A stretch of 64,000 nucleotides of DNA from NCBI GenBank assembly GCA_016841745.1, contig JAENYO010000003.1, forward strand, positions 296,277 to 360,276. The letters are read 5' to 3'. The notes under the pieces are model-generated. The model did no database searches. It saw only the letters and a list, made by a program, of their open reading frames with translations, and was not told the DNA's origin. A program made the translations under genes and the position numbers. Positions within the stretch are counted from its first letter, which is position 1; each line of letters begins with the position of its first letter. The DNA comes from Acetomicrobium hydrogeniformans (lineage in GTDB: Bacteria > Synergistota > Synergistia > Synergistales > JAFGMB01). Positions 25,091 through 34,398 of the stretch are shown piece by piece.

Positions 25091-26302
25091 TTATTTTAAA
25101 TATTCTAATGCTAGGGCAATGTAAAACTTGGTAGCGTCAATTACACTTGATAACTCCACATATTCATCGGTTTTATGATTCCTGGTGTAATCACCCGGAC
25201 CGAAAATAACCAATGGAAGATCAGGATTAACTTCTCTAAAGGGAACGGCATCGGTACCGTATGTAACCCCTTTTATAATTGGTTTTTTATTGAATGTTTC
25301 CACAAAAGAGGCAATAGCACTTTTTATAAAAGGATGATTAACGTCTGTGCTTATCGGGACAAAATCTGTTTGAACTTCTATGGAAATATCAATTGATTGA
25401 TTTATGGTTTTAACTTCTGATAGGATTTTTTCAATTTCGGCAATTATTTCTGAATGAGGATTCCCGGGTACTGTCCTTATGTCGACTACCGCTTCACATT
25501 TGTCAGGAATAATGTTTGTAAGTTCTCCTGCATGCATGCCTGTAAGACATAAAGTGGGAGGGGTAAGAAGATCACTTTCGGTTACTTTGAACTTAAAATC
25601 TTTTTGAAGTTTATCCATAAATTGCATCATGTTGGTTAAAGCATTTACTCCCTGCTCTGGTTGTCCACCATGAGCCCTCTTTCCCTTGGAAGTAAATTTA
25701 AGCCATAGGGCACCCTTTTCTGCAATATAGATATCACCTACACTTGCTTCGCTGATCGCAAGAGCGTCAATTCCTTCAACACCGAACTGTTCAACATATG
25801 CTCTAGATCCCACCAAGCCAGTTTCTTCTCCGACTGTACCCAGAAAAGCCAGAGTTCCTTTCAGAGGAACATCCGCTTTCTTTAAAATACACATTGCCAT
25901 TATCATGGCAACATCTCCGGCCTTCATGTCGCTAGTCCCTCGACCATACATGACATTATCTTCGATTTCTGCTCCAAGTGGGTCATGAACCCAACCCTCT
26001 CCAGGAGGAACAACGTCAAAGTGGCCACTATAAACAAGGGTCGGCCCTTGGGAGACGTTACCCATTTTTGCAAGTAAATTAGCTCTATTTGGTTCTTCTA
26101 AATCCAGATCCATTATTTCTGATTCAATTCCATATGCCTTAAATTGAGTTTTTGCTGATTTAGCAGCGTTCTTTTCATTTCCAGGAGGATTAACGCTGTC
26201 TATCTTGATAAACTCTGACAGGTACTCTATAACCTCGTTTTCGTCCAACAGCTTTAAACATTTTTTGTATTCCTCACTGCGTGAAAATTCCGTTACATCC
26301 AT
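25091..26302 (-). CDS. M20-family peptidase/deacylase (ArgE/DapE-like)
   Basis: The 403-residue metallohydrolase shows the di-zinc site: His in VYSGHFDVVPPGEGW (about residue 92), Asp in GRGTSDMKAGDVAM (about 125), the catalytic Glu in GTVGEETGLVG (about 160) and the lid-domain AHGGQPEQGVNAL. It should remove an acyl group from an amino acid or cleave a small peptide. It starts at ATG 26302, with AAGGAGG upstream, and is divergent from an IclR regulator across a 383-base region with an inverted repeat. With the TRAP operon downstream on the same strand it may degrade the imported N-acyl amino acid, which is inference. Bases are AT-richer than in most of the window. Confidence 0.88.
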   Translation of the reverse strand: MDVTEFSRSEEYKKCLKLLDENEVIEYLSEFIKIDSVNPPGNEKNAAKSAKTQFKAYGIESEIMDLDLEEPNRANLLAKMGNVSQGPTLVYSGHFDVVPPGEGWVHDPLGAEIEDNVMYGRGTSDMKAGDVAMIMAMCILKKADVPLKGTLAFLGTVGEETGLVGSRAYVEQFGVEGIDALAISEASVGDIYIAEKGALWLKFTSKGKRAHGGQPEQGVNALTNMMQFMDKLQKDFKFKVTESDLLTPPTLCLTGMHAGELTNIIPDKCEAVVDIRTVPGNPHSEIIAEIEKILSEVKTINQSIDISIEVQTDFVPISTDVNHPFIKSAIASFVETFNKKPIIKGVTYGTDAVPFREVNPDLPLVIFGPGDYTRNHKTDEYVELSSVIDATKFYIALALEYLK

Positions 26303-26685
26303 TAATAAAAACCTCCTTTGTAATTTTTGAGTTCTCTTCTACCAGTAGAGCCAAAAGACCAAATTAAAGATTTAGCTCTTTAGCTACTTATTGTAATACA
26401 TTAGGAAGTAATTGTGACACCTTTCTATATTCATGGAAACACGTTGCAGTTTGTATTTATCTGAATATGTTTGCCTGTTGAGAACCATCTTGACTACGAT
26501 CAATAAGCTTGACATGTTCCTTGAAGAGGGGTGTTAAATTCCATTGAATGAGATGAGATTCCATTCAATGATATAATTACACTAGATAATTGTCAAATGA
26601 GGCAAAGAATAGCATGTTATGATATTCATTACAGTCATGGGCTTCACGATAACGATTCTTAAGTGGAAAGGGAGCAATAGGGAAG
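26303..26685. promoter_or_regulatory. Divergent control region between the M20 gene and an IclR gene
   Basis: ATTCCATTGAATGA (26538-26551) and ATTCCATTCAATGA (26558-26571) are 20 bases apart, two helical turns. Their cores CATTGAATG and CATTCAATG are exact reverse complements, so the pair is both a direct and an inverted repeat. TATAAT (26572-26577), preceded by TG one base upstream as an extended -10, abuts the second arm. This is the layout of an operator overlapping a regulator promoter. Confidence 0.6.
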
Positions 26686-27444
26686 ATGCCAGTTGGACTT
26701 ACATCAAAAACAATGCATTTACTTGAAACATTGCTGGGGAATGTAAACGATATGGAGCTTCAGGAAATTGCTGATAAGACCCATATCCCCAAAAGTACAG
26801 CCCATCGCATTCTTTCTTCCCTGGAGAAGGAACGATGGATTTTGCAAGATAGTGAAACACGAAGGTACAGCCCAGGACCCAGAATGCTTATTTTTGCAGA
26901 TTACTGGAGATTGAATCAGTCACTTGTGAAAATAGCCGACCAGCCAATGAGAGAACTTGTCGAAAGAACAGGCGAAACAGCCGTGCTTTTTATTTTAGAC
27001 GGCTATGAAGCGCGTTGCATACACATTGTAGAGTCGCAAAGCGCAATAAAATTTTCCTTCAGGGCCGGAAGCAGCTTCCCTCTCCATGCTGGTGTTGCCG
27101 GCCAGGTCATTCTAGCCTTCAGCCCGCCAGAGCTTCTTGAAGAAGTCATGTCACAACCCCTTCAAGCTTTTTCTGAAAACACCATTACTTCCCCTCAAAT
27201 GCTGAAAGCAAAAGTAGAAGAAATTCGAAGCATAGGATACGGTATCAGTATTGAAGAAGTTCATACTAATGCTAGAGGCATTGGAGCTCCGATTCTTCTC
27301 GACAACCATCGATTTATGGCAAACCTTCTTATTTCAGGAGTTAAGGATGGGAAAAACAAAATTGAAGACATTGCACCATTGGTAGTAAGAACAGCACAGT
27401 ATATCTCATCTTTGCTTAAAGATAAGGATAGCTTTATTCAATAG
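26686..27444 (+). CDS. IclR-family transcriptional regulator
   Basis: The 252-residue regulator has a winged helix (LQEIADKTHIPKSTAHRILSSLEKERWI) and an effector domain with LVERTGETAVLFILDGYEARCIHIVESQS, FPLHAGVAGQVILAFSP and GYGISIEEVHTNARGIGAPIL. ATG 26686 follows AATAGGGAAG. It is divergent from the M20 hydrolase gene and probably represses or activates it and itself through the paired repeats at 26538-26571. A terminator follows at 27546-27585. Confidence 0.9.
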   Translation: MPVGLTSKTMHLLETLLGNVNDMELQEIADKTHIPKSTAHRILSSLEKERWILQDSETRRYSPGPRMLIFADYWRLNQSLVKIADQPMRELVERTGETAVLFILDGYEARCIHIVESQSAIKFSFRAGSSFPLHAGVAGQVILAFSPPELLEEVMSQPLQAFSENTITSPQMLKAKVEEIRSIGYGISIEEVHTNARGIGAPILLDNHRFMANLLISGVKDGKNKIEDIAPLVVRTAQYISSLLKDKDSFIQ

Positions 27445-27545
27445 GCAATATCTGCGATCGAGTAACAGGCATCACTATACGATTCTGCATAGAGACATCA
27501 AGGTTAAGTTATAAAAAATCCCACAAAACACTTCAAAACTCAAAT

Positions 27546-27585
27546 GCCAAGTCCATTTCCGGGCTTGGCTTTTTTCATTGGTATG
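27546..27585 (+). terminator. Rho-independent terminator after the IclR gene
   Basis: GCCAAGTCC (27546-27554) pairs with GGGCTTGGC (27571-27579), with one T-G wobble, and is followed by TTTTTTC. Confidence 0.85.
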
Positions 27586-27650
27586 TTAATTGCAGAAGAA
27601 GAGAAGAAACAGGATAAAGTCTTCCTTACCTCAATTCCCTTTTATATAGA

Positions 27651-27869
27651 ATATAGTAGACAATCTGTCGTATACAATAAGGGTATCCAACGATGCTAAC
27701 GTTAAAAATAGTTTACTTTATTCCACAGATACATTTCCCCTCTAGAATAAAAAAGATCTTCTGGAATCATTTAGAGTAATACAAATATGAATCTTCCTTC
27801 TCAAAGTGCCCGGTTTTAACAACTTTGTCGCATTCCAACTGAACCGGGCTACTTTTCGGGAACAGGTCA
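27651..27869 (+). repeat. Dispersed repeat, copy D
   Basis: The copy runs from ATATAGTAGACAATCTGTCG through the core TATACAATAAGGGTATCCAA and CGATGCTAACGTTAAAAATA to CTACTTTTCGGGAACAGGTC. It shares its left and middle with copies E and F and its right 170 bases with copy A. The end, read in reverse, is TGACCTGTTCCCGAAAAGTA, close to the ends of copy E. It has no coding capacity and no left terminal repeat. Confidence 0.8.
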
Positions 27870-28036
27870 CTCCTCCGTTACAGATTTTTTGCCACTCGCC
27901 AATGATTTTTTTGGGAATCCTTTCGAGTATTCATTTAGTCAGAAAAACCTGTCAATATAATTGACAGGCAATCTTATGTATGGTAAGAAGATACAGTAAT
28001 CTTATAGAAAATAAAGTTAGCTATGGGGAAATAAAC

Positions 28037-28804
28037 ATGGAAAAAATGACTTCTGCTATGAAAACATTATTAATTATGAAAAGATTAAGTGAATCTCCTT
28101 ATCGCATGTCACTGAGTAATATTGCATCTGAACTCAAGATGACGAAGAGCGGGGCTTTGAAACTCCTTAGAGCGCTTGAAGATGAGGCTTTTGTTTCCAG
28201 GATTCCGAATTCAAAGTTGTACCAACTTGGCCCGACGGTCCTTAAACTTTATTATACCTACAATGATTTGGTAGGTATTTATGAGATAGCGAAACCTATT
28301 ATGGAAGCGATAGCGCAAGTTTCAGAAGAGACATGTTACATATGCCTGAAAGATGCAAAAGATGACCAATGGAAGGGTTTTTTAGCTTATAAAGCAGACA
28401 GTCCCCACACGATCATGTTCCAGGGGATAATGGGACACAGATTATCTATCCATGCTGGAGCTGCTGGCAAACTGTTTGCCGCGTATCAACCAGATTCAGA
28501 GATTGAAAGAATGCTTAAAATTGAACCTCTTGTGAAACACACACCTTACACTATCGTTGATATAGACAAGATCAAAGAGGAATATGCCAAGATTCGCTCT
28601 CAAGGATATTCGATAGCTGACAATACGATGTTTTTGGGATATGCGGGTGTTTCCGTCCCAATCTTTGACCCTTCTGACGAGGTAATAGCAAGTTTATCCA
28701 TAACGGGACCTAAAACCAGGCTTGACGTAGAAAAGATGATTCATTTCTTACCTTTATTACAGAATTATGCTCAAGAAATTAGCTATCGACTAGTAATTAG
28801 ATAA
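28037..28804 (+). CDS. IclR-family transcriptional regulator
   Basis: The 255-residue regulator reads from ATG 28037 (GGGGAA nine bases upstream); an in-frame ATG lies further upstream at 27980. The helix-turn-helix is SLSNIASELKMTKSGALKLLRALEDEAFV. The effector domain has VSEETCYICLKDAKDDQWKGFL, LSIHAGAAGKLFAAY and GYSIADNTMFLGYAGVSVPIF. It precedes a TRAP operon and a D-aminoacylase gene on the same strand and is their likely regulator. It is the third IclR protein in 10 kb. The G+C content is low compared with the first and last thirds of the window. Confidence 0.88.
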   Translation: MEKMTSAMKTLLIMKRLSESPYRMSLSNIASELKMTKSGALKLLRALEDEAFVSRIPNSKLYQLGPTVLKLYYTYNDLVGIYEIAKPIMEAIAQVSEETCYICLKDAKDDQWKGFLAYKADSPHTIMFQGIMGHRLSIHAGAAGKLFAAYQPDSEIERMLKIEPLVKHTPYTIVDIDKIKEEYAKIRSQGYSIADNTMFLGYAGVSVPIFDPSDEVIASLSITGPKTRLDVEKMIHFLPLLQNYAQEISYRLVIR

Positions 28805-28938
28805 ATGGGAAGTGGTTAATTTAAACTCAAATCACCACTTTAACTGAATAGACTAATAGCGCATGTTTCAATTCCTGGAAGATCCTATGTTTGTGGTTAG
28901 CTGTTGTTGTTCATATAAAATCATAAGGAGGAGAGGTC

Positions 28939-29937
28939 ATGAAAAGGAGCTTTTTGTTTCTCGCAGTTGTTTGTTTATCTGTTTTATGTCTTTGTTCGGT
29001 AGTATTGGCGTCAGAAATAAAGGTTGGGATTACTACTAATCCAGATCCTAATGATCCAGCCTATGGATTTACCTTGGTGTTCAAAAATTATATCGAGTCT
29101 GCTTCAAACGGCAAGATGACAGTGTCTCTTTTTCCCTCGAACATGCTTGGAAAAGAGAGGGAGAGATTGGAACTGACTAGAGCAGGAGCTATTACAGTTA
29201 ATGTCGGTTCTCTTGGTGGGCTGAGCTTAATATATAAACCTGCTATTCTTTTAAACACACCGTTTATGTACTCCAGTGATAAACAGGTTTATAAGGTAAT
29301 GGAAAGTGATTTTGTAAAATGGATGTTTGAAGATATGAGACAAAAGACAGGAATCCGTTCTGCTGCTGTAATTCAGATGGGTGGCCTATCTTGTTTAACG
29401 AATAATGTGCGTCCGATTGAAAAACTGGAAGATATGAAAGGTATAAAATTTAGGGCAATGGATGACAGTCAGGTCAATATGTTCAAAGCTTTGGGAGCAA
29501 ATGCAGTCCCCATGGCTTGGGCTGAAGTCTACACTGGATTACAGACAGGTGTTGTAGATGGACAGGTTAATCCTCTTTCAGTGATACGGAATTACAAGAT
29601 AAATGAGGTTCAAAAGTACCTTACTTTAAGTCGGACTATCCTTGGAGCTCAGTGGGTAAGTCTGAATGATGCATGGTACACAGGTCTTTCTGATGAAGAG
29701 AAAACAATTGTTGATGATGCTATCTACTATGGAGATGTTGCGGCCAGGGGCTTGAGTCAGTTAAGCCAGGCACTGGATCTGAATGAACTTAAAAAGGCCG
29801 GAATGGCCATTTCCAGCCTTTCGGAGGAAGAGTACAAAAAATTCCGTGATATTGCCCGCAAAAGTTCATTGGAGTGGGCTAAAACCAAGATGGATCCAGA
29901 CATTGTGGATCGTTTCATTGCAGCCTGTGATGAATAA
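28939..29937 (+). CDS. dctP: TRAP transporter substrate-binding protein (DctP)
   Basis: The 332-residue protein starts at ATG 28939 after AAGGAGGAGAGG. It has a signal peptide (FLFLAVVCLSVLCLCSVVLA) and no clear lipobox. The DctP fold is clear: YGFTLVFKNYIESASNGKMTVSLFPSNMLGKERERLE, RPIEKLEDMKGIKFRAMDDSQVNMFKALGANAVPMAWAEVYTGLQTGVVDGQVNPLSVI (residues 155-220), then KYLTLSRTILGAQWVSLND. The Arg in IKFRAM should bind the ligand carboxylate. With the D-aminoacylase gene at the end of the operon, an N-acyl-D-amino acid or similar acid is a plausible ligand; this is inference. Confidence 0.93.
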   Translation: MKRSFLFLAVVCLSVLCLCSVVLASEIKVGITTNPDPNDPAYGFTLVFKNYIESASNGKMTVSLFPSNMLGKERERLELTRAGAITVNVGSLGGLSLIYKPAILLNTPFMYSSDKQVYKVMESDFVKWMFEDMRQKTGIRSAAVIQMGGLSCLTNNVRPIEKLEDMKGIKFRAMDDSQVNMFKALGANAVPMAWAEVYTGLQTGVVDGQVNPLSVIRNYKINEVQKYLTLSRTILGAQWVSLNDAWYTGLSDEEKTIVDDAIYYGDVAARGLSQLSQALDLNELKKAGMAISSLSEEEYKKFRDIARKSSLEWAKTKMDPDIVDRFIAACDE

Positions 29938-29973
29938 AGGATCATAAATAATTTCTAGGAAAATATATCTGTG

Positions 29974-30022
29974 AGGCTCCTTTTTCTTATGAATAATCCA
30001 GTTAAAGGAGCCTTTATCATTT
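29974..30022 (+). terminator. Intra-operon attenuating hairpin between dctP and dctQ
   Basis: AGGCTCCTTT (29974-29983) pairs perfectly with AAAGGAGCCT (30004-30013) and is followed by TTATCATTTC. It lies 36 bases after the dctP stop. Together with the similar hairpin in the other TRAP operon it suggests dctP is made in excess. Confidence 0.7.
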
Positions 30023-30051
30023 CTATTCAGAAAGGAAGGTGTAGTCTGAGA

Positions 30052-30513
30052 GTGGAAAAAAAACTTGAAAGAATACTTGAAAATGCCTGTGCAATTAACC
30101 TCATTATCATAACAATAGTCGTATTGTTGGGGGTATTTACAAGATATGTTCTCCACAATGCACTTTCCTGGACTGAAGAAATGACACGTTTTCTTATTGT
30201 GTATCTAGGACTGATTGGAGCGGCTCTGGCTCTAGGAAAAGGCAGCCACTCCAGCATTGATATTCTAGTAAATGTCAGTCCTGCATGGTTGCAGGTTGTC
30301 TTTAAAGTAATTTCCCATTTGACTATTGTAGTTTTTGCATCAGTCATGGTGGTCTTTGGAATCAAGTTAGCTTATACAAGTGGTGCCCACGCTGAAATTC
30401 TTCCTATTCCAATGTGGATTCCCTTTTTATCTGTTCCTTTAAGTGGAATTATCATGTTTTATTATTCCCTCAGGTCTGTTATCCAGGAACTTAAGAAGGG
30501 AGTCTGCCGTTAA
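30052..30513 (+). CDS. dctQ: TRAP transporter small permease (DctQ)
   Basis: GTG 30052 is chosen because AAAGGAAGG lies upstream of it, whereas the longer frame from 29971 would start inside the attenuator hairpin. The 153-residue protein has four helices and the DctQ block VVLLGVFTRYVLHNALSWTEEMTRFLIVYLGLIGAALALGKGSHSSIDI. It overlaps the dctM start by one base. It pairs with the large permease next door. Confidence 0.9.
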   Translation: MEKKLERILENACAINLIIITIVVLLGVFTRYVLHNALSWTEEMTRFLIVYLGLIGAALALGKGSHSSIDILVNVSPAWLQVVFKVISHLTIVVFASVMVVFGIKLAYTSGAHAEILPIPMWIPFLSVPLSGIIMFYYSLRSVIQELKKGVCR

Positions 30514-31799
30514 TGATTGCATTAATTCTTGGAACCTTTACATTCCTTCTTCTCATCGGTACACCTATTGCTTTTGTTCTGGGGGCTGTGGGGCTTGTGG
30601 TTCTCGTTGCTACAACAGGGACCAATTTACTGTTTCTAGTAGCTCAGCAAATCTTTGCAGGTATGAATTCTTTTATACTTATGGCTATCCCCCTGTTCAT
30701 CCTTTCGGGTGAGCTTATGAATGCAGTCGGGATCACTGAAAGGATTGTCAAGTTTACAGATGCATCATTGGGAAGGATGAAAGGCGGTCTTGGACATGTA
30801 AACATTGTCGCAAATATATTTTTTGCAGGTATTTCTGGTGCTGCTGTTGCTGATGCAGCGGCATTAGGTGCGATGCTCATACCAGCGATGGAAAAATCAG
30901 GATATTCAAAAAGCTATTCTTCTGCTCTGACGGCTGCCTCGGCCATAATTGGACCGACCATCCCTCCCAGTATCCCCATGATAATTTATGGTTCTATCGC
31001 TAATGTATCTATAGCAGGATTGTTTGCAGGTGGCCTATTGCCTGGCCTTTTAATGGGGTTATTGCTCATGGCAGCAAATTACTATATTTCATCCATCCGA
31101 GGTTACCAGGCCTCTCGTGCCTCTCAGAAAGGTGAGATATGGAAGACTTTCAAGGGTGCCATATTAGCACTGGGAATGCCTGTTGTGATCCTGGGTGGTA
31201 TTTTGAGCGGAATATTTACTCCCACTGAAGCTGCAGGTGTAGCCGTTGCCTATGCGCTGATAATAGGGGTATTAATTTACAGAACCCTTAAATGGGAAAA
31301 GACTTGGGAAATACTTAAAAAGACAGTATATTCCTCTGGAGTTGCTCTCCTTCTAGTTTCAGTAGGTGGAATCTTAAGCTGGGTTCTCGCTTATCAGCAA
31401 ATTCCCCAATTGATTGCTAATACTATACTGTCTTTTGCGGGAAGTAAATATGTCTTTCTCTTTATTACTGCAGTGTTTCTTCTGTTTGTGGGGTGTGTAA
31501 TGGATCTAACTGCTTCCATTATTATTCTAGCCCCTATACTTGCACCTATAGCAATAGCATTGGGAATTAATCCTTATCATTTCGGGATAACGATGGTTGT
31601 AGCATTAAACATAGGATTAAACACTCCACCGGTCGGGGCGGTTCTCTTTGTCGTTGCTTCTATCACCGATCAGAAAATGGAACCCATAATTAAAGAAATA
31701 TGGCCATTCCTTCTTTGCCAGTTTGCAACCTTGGCGTTAGTGGTTTTTGTACCAGCTATTTCCGTTTTAATTCCCAAGTTGCTAGGATTTCAAGTATAG
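30513..31799 (+). CDS. dctM: TRAP transporter large permease (DctM)
   Basis: The 428-residue protein has about 12 helices. The family blocks are IGTPIAFVLGAVGLVVLV, MAIPLFILSGELMNAVGITERIVKFTDASLGRMKGGLGHVNI, AASAIIGPTIPPSIPMIIYGSIANVSIAGLFAGG and FTPTEAAGVAVAYAL, ending with the NIGLNTPPVGAVLFVV segment. It is a typical DctM of the dicarboxylate/keto-acid TRAP type. The amidohydrolase gene follows after 38 bases, likely in the same transcript. Confidence 0.94.
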   Translation: MIALILGTFTFLLLIGTPIAFVLGAVGLVVLVATTGTNLLFLVAQQIFAGMNSFILMAIPLFILSGELMNAVGITERIVKFTDASLGRMKGGLGHVNIVANIFFAGISGAAVADAAALGAMLIPAMEKSGYSKSYSSALTAASAIIGPTIPPSIPMIIYGSIANVSIAGLFAGGLLPGLLMGLLLMAANYYISSIRGYQASRASQKGEIWKTFKGAILALGMPVVILGGILSGIFTPTEAAGVAVAYALIIGVLIYRTLKWEKTWEILKKTVYSSGVALLLVSVGGILSWVLAYQQIPQLIANTILSFAGSKYVFLFITAVFLLFVGCVMDLTASIIILAPILAPIAIALGINPYHFGITMVVALNIGLNTPPVGAVLFVVASITDQKMEPIIKEIWPFLLCQFATLALVVFVPAISVLIPKLLGFQV

Positions 31800-31837
31800 A
31801 TCTTCTTTTTTCGAGATTACTCAGGGGGTAAGTTATT

Positions 31838-33430
31838 ATGAGTAAGTTTGAAACATTGTTTATTAATGCAAAAATTATCGATGGAACTGGAGCACCCTGG
31901 TATAGAGGAGATGTTGGGCTTAATGATGGACGAATAACTGCTGTGGGTAAGCTATCCGGGAAATGTACAGCACAACAAACTTTTGATATATCAGGATTTG
32001 TGCTTTCTCCAGGTTTTATTGATATTCATTGCCATTCAGATTTTGCCCTTCTTCAAAAAGGTTTGTGTGATTCAAAGATTTGCCAAGGGGTGACAACGCA
32101 GGTTATTGGTCACTGTGGCATATCCGCTGCTCCAGTAAGCCCCCAGTATTTGCATCTCCTTGATTCTTACACAGGCAATACAAAAGCTGGTGTTGATGTG
32201 CCATGGTCCTGGACAACTTTTGACCAATGGCTGGATTTCCTTTCGAGCAAAGAATTACCTACAAATATCATGTCATGTGTCGGACAAGGTACTCTACGAA
32301 TTGCTGTTATGGGTTTTGAAAAAAGAAGAGCTTCTACAGAAGAGTTAGGAAGAATGCAAACTTTACTTGAAGAATCACTAGAATCAGGTGCAGCAGGTCT
32401 ATCTACCGGGCTGATTTACCCACCAGGGCTCTATACTGACGAAGAAGAACTTGCGATTTTATCATCTGTTCTGCCTAGATATAATGCCACATATTTTTCG
32501 CATATTAGAAATGAAGGATCACATCTTGTGGATGCCCTCAATGAGGCTGTGAGGTTAGGAGAGAGAAATAACATGGCAGTACATATTTCTCATCATAAAG
32601 CCGCCGGAAAGAAGAACTGGGGTACTGTTAAGAAAACATTGAAAATAATGGAAGAAGCCAGATCACGAGGCATAGATGTAACAGCCGATCAATATCCTTA
32701 TGTCGCTGGATGTTCAACATTAAGAGCTATTCTCCCCCCATGGGTACATGAAGGGGGAGTGCCGTTAATATTAGAGAGATTAAAGCAACCTGAAACTCGT
32801 ATTAGAATTATCGAAGAGATTAAAACTGGTGATGATTGGGAGAATATGTATTTAAACTGTGGGGCAGAAGGTATTCTTTTGATTTATACTCCTTTTACTC
32901 CTGAAATGCAGAAATTATCTCTGGTTGAAGCAGCCTCGAGAATGGGACTTGATCCAATCAATGCGGTCATAGAATTAATCATTCGCAATAAAGGTTGTGA
33001 CGGAGCCGTTTATTATATGATGTGTGAAGATGATGTTGAGAGAGTAATGAAACATCCTTTAGTTATGATAGGTTCTGATTCTATCCCTGCTGGTGCAGGA
33101 ATGAGTTGCCATCCCAGAACCAATGGAACTTTTCCCAGGGTATTAGGTCTATATGCTCGTGATAAACAAATTATGTCTATGGAAGAAGCTGTTCGCAAGA
33201 TGACAAGCCTCCCAGCCATGCGTCTTGGCCTTCAAAAGAAGGGAATTATCCGAGAAGGTATGGATGGTGATATTGTTATTTTCAACGAAGATCTCATCCA
33301 GGACCGGGCTAATTACAAGAAGCCTTTTGAACAACCAGTTGGGATTTCCCATGTGGTTATAAACGGTGTTTTTGCCTTAAAAAATGGCAATCTTACCGGG
33401 TTAAGACCTGGGCAGGTTCTGAGGAAATAA
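31838..33430 (+). CDS. N-acyl-D-amino-acid deacylase (D-aminoacylase) family amidohydrolase
   Basis: The 530-residue enzyme is of the usual D-aminoacylase length. It opens FETLFINAKIIDGTGAPWYRGDVGL and has the metal motif SPGFIDIHCHSDF (residues 55-67). Further family blocks are CQGVTTQVIGHCGISAAPV, SGAAGLSTGLIYPPG, HISHHKAAGKKNWG, VTADQYPYVAGCSTLRAILPPW, MIGSDSIPAG and the end block IREGMDGDIVIFNEDLIQDRANY. The usual Y-P-A/G-T-L region reads PYVAGCSTL. It should release D-amino acids from N-acyl derivatives, or act on a related amide. It probably acts on the acid imported by the adjoining TRAP transporter. No signal peptide, so cytoplasmic. Confidence 0.88.
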   Translation: MSKFETLFINAKIIDGTGAPWYRGDVGLNDGRITAVGKLSGKCTAQQTFDISGFVLSPGFIDIHCHSDFALLQKGLCDSKICQGVTTQVIGHCGISAAPVSPQYLHLLDSYTGNTKAGVDVPWSWTTFDQWLDFLSSKELPTNIMSCVGQGTLRIAVMGFEKRRASTEELGRMQTLLEESLESGAAGLSTGLIYPPGLYTDEEELAILSSVLPRYNATYFSHIRNEGSHLVDALNEAVRLGERNNMAVHISHHKAAGKKNWGTVKKTLKIMEEARSRGIDVTADQYPYVAGCSTLRAILPPWVHEGGVPLILERLKQPETRIRIIEEIKTGDDWENMYLNCGAEGILLIYTPFTPEMQKLSLVEAASRMGLDPINAVIELIIRNKGCDGAVYYMMCEDDVERVMKHPLVMIGSDSIPAGAGMSCHPRTNGTFPRVLGLYARDKQIMSMEEAVRKMTSLPAMRLGLQKKGIIREGMDGDIVIFNEDLIQDRANYKKPFEQPVGISHVVINGVFALKNGNLTGLRPGQVLRK

Positions 33431-33486
33431 AAACATGATATCAAAAAAATAGTTGGGAAAAGGTGCGAATATTTCCTTTAAGTATC

Positions 33487-33766
33487 TGACCTGCTCCCCG
33501 GAAAGTGGTCCAGTTGAAACGTGAGTAAGTCAACTGAACATCTTATCTTGATAAATATAGCAGCCAATCTATCGTATACAATAAGGGTATCCAATGATAC
33601 AACGTTATAGATAGTTTAATTCGTGCAATAGACACATTTCTCCCTGAAATAAAAATTCCATTCTGAAATTATTAACACTATTAGAATATAAATATTCCAC
33701 CCTAGGTGGTTCCCATTCTGTCAACTGATTCGCATTGCACATGGACCACTTTGGGGGAGCAGGTCA
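33487..33766 (+). mobile_element. MITE-like element with terminal inverted repeats (repeat copy E)
   Basis: The left end TGACCTGCTCCCCGGAAAGT (33487 on) and the right end, read in reverse, TGACCTGCTCCCCCAAAGTG (from 33766) form imperfect terminal inverted repeats of about 27 bases that continue GGTCCA. The 280-bp element has no gene and contains the core (TATACAATAAGGGTATCCAA) shared with copies B, C, D and F. No clear target-site duplication is visible. The TGACC start is of a type seen in several IS families, IS3-like among them, but the parent is not in the window. Confidence 0.7.
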
Positions 33767-33863
33767 TCATCGGTAGCTAAATATGAAATTATGTCAATAG
33801 ATTCCGACTATTTCTTGGATGAATAAGCAGGAATTCTGGCAATAAATAGAGGAGTGACCTTAT

Positions 33864-34292
33864 ATGAGGAAAAAACAGATGAAGACTCTTTCCAAAGGAA
33901 AGCGGAAAAGAGAATTCAGTGCGATCATTGGTGAAGACTATATCGATATTTTTACTGGTGCCTTGAATTCATCTGCAAGGTTCACAAAAACTTTAATTGA
34001 GGATTGTCTTGTCTCCTTCAGCGATAAAGACTGGTTCCTTCTAGGCAATGTAATAGATGCAGTTAAGCCAGGAGGGCTTGGAGATTATTTCAAGAACACC
34101 TTGAAGATGAGTCCGAAATATGCCAGCCATTTCGCTTCTCTGATGGTGGAGCTGGGCAATCTGGAATATCGATATGGAGATCATGGTCGGTTGGAGTTTA
34201 GAGTAATACCTGGATGCCTTCCTGTACAAGTACTAGTTTTTGAACCTGAAGGATGCCGAGAGAATAATTGGGGAATGGAGAAGGATCTATAA
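33864..34292 (+). CDS. Uncharacterised small protein between two repeat copies
   Basis: A 142-residue product from ATG 33864, behind TAGAGGAGTG. The N-terminus is strongly basic (RKKQMKTLSKGKRKREF), followed by a globular region with SFSDKDWFLLGNVIDAVKPGGLGDYFKNTLKMSPKYASHFASLMVELGNLEYRYG and a C-terminal VIPGCLPVQVLVFEPEGC. No signal peptide, membrane helix or known motif. It sits alone between repeat copies E and F, which suggests an accessory gene. I do not recognise it. Confidence 0.55.
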   Translation: MRKKQMKTLSKGKRKREFSAIIGEDYIDIFTGALNSSARFTKTLIEDCLVSFSDKDWFLLGNVIDAVKPGGLGDYFKNTLKMSPKYASHFASLMVELGNLEYRYGDHGRLEFRVIPGCLPVQVLVFEPEGCRENNWGMEKDL

Positions 34293-34398
34293 CTAGGAAA
34301 GACCGCTTAGTTCACTGGGAAACCTTACACCCTCTGAATTTGCTGAGAAATAGGCGGAAACGAAAGGAATTATCTGCGCCGTGGTTTCCGTGTATGTA

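Noticed and set aside
29971..30051. N-terminal extension of the second DctQ
   Set aside because: It would start inside a 10-bp hairpin and add residues unlike the family. GTG 30052 has a ribosome site.
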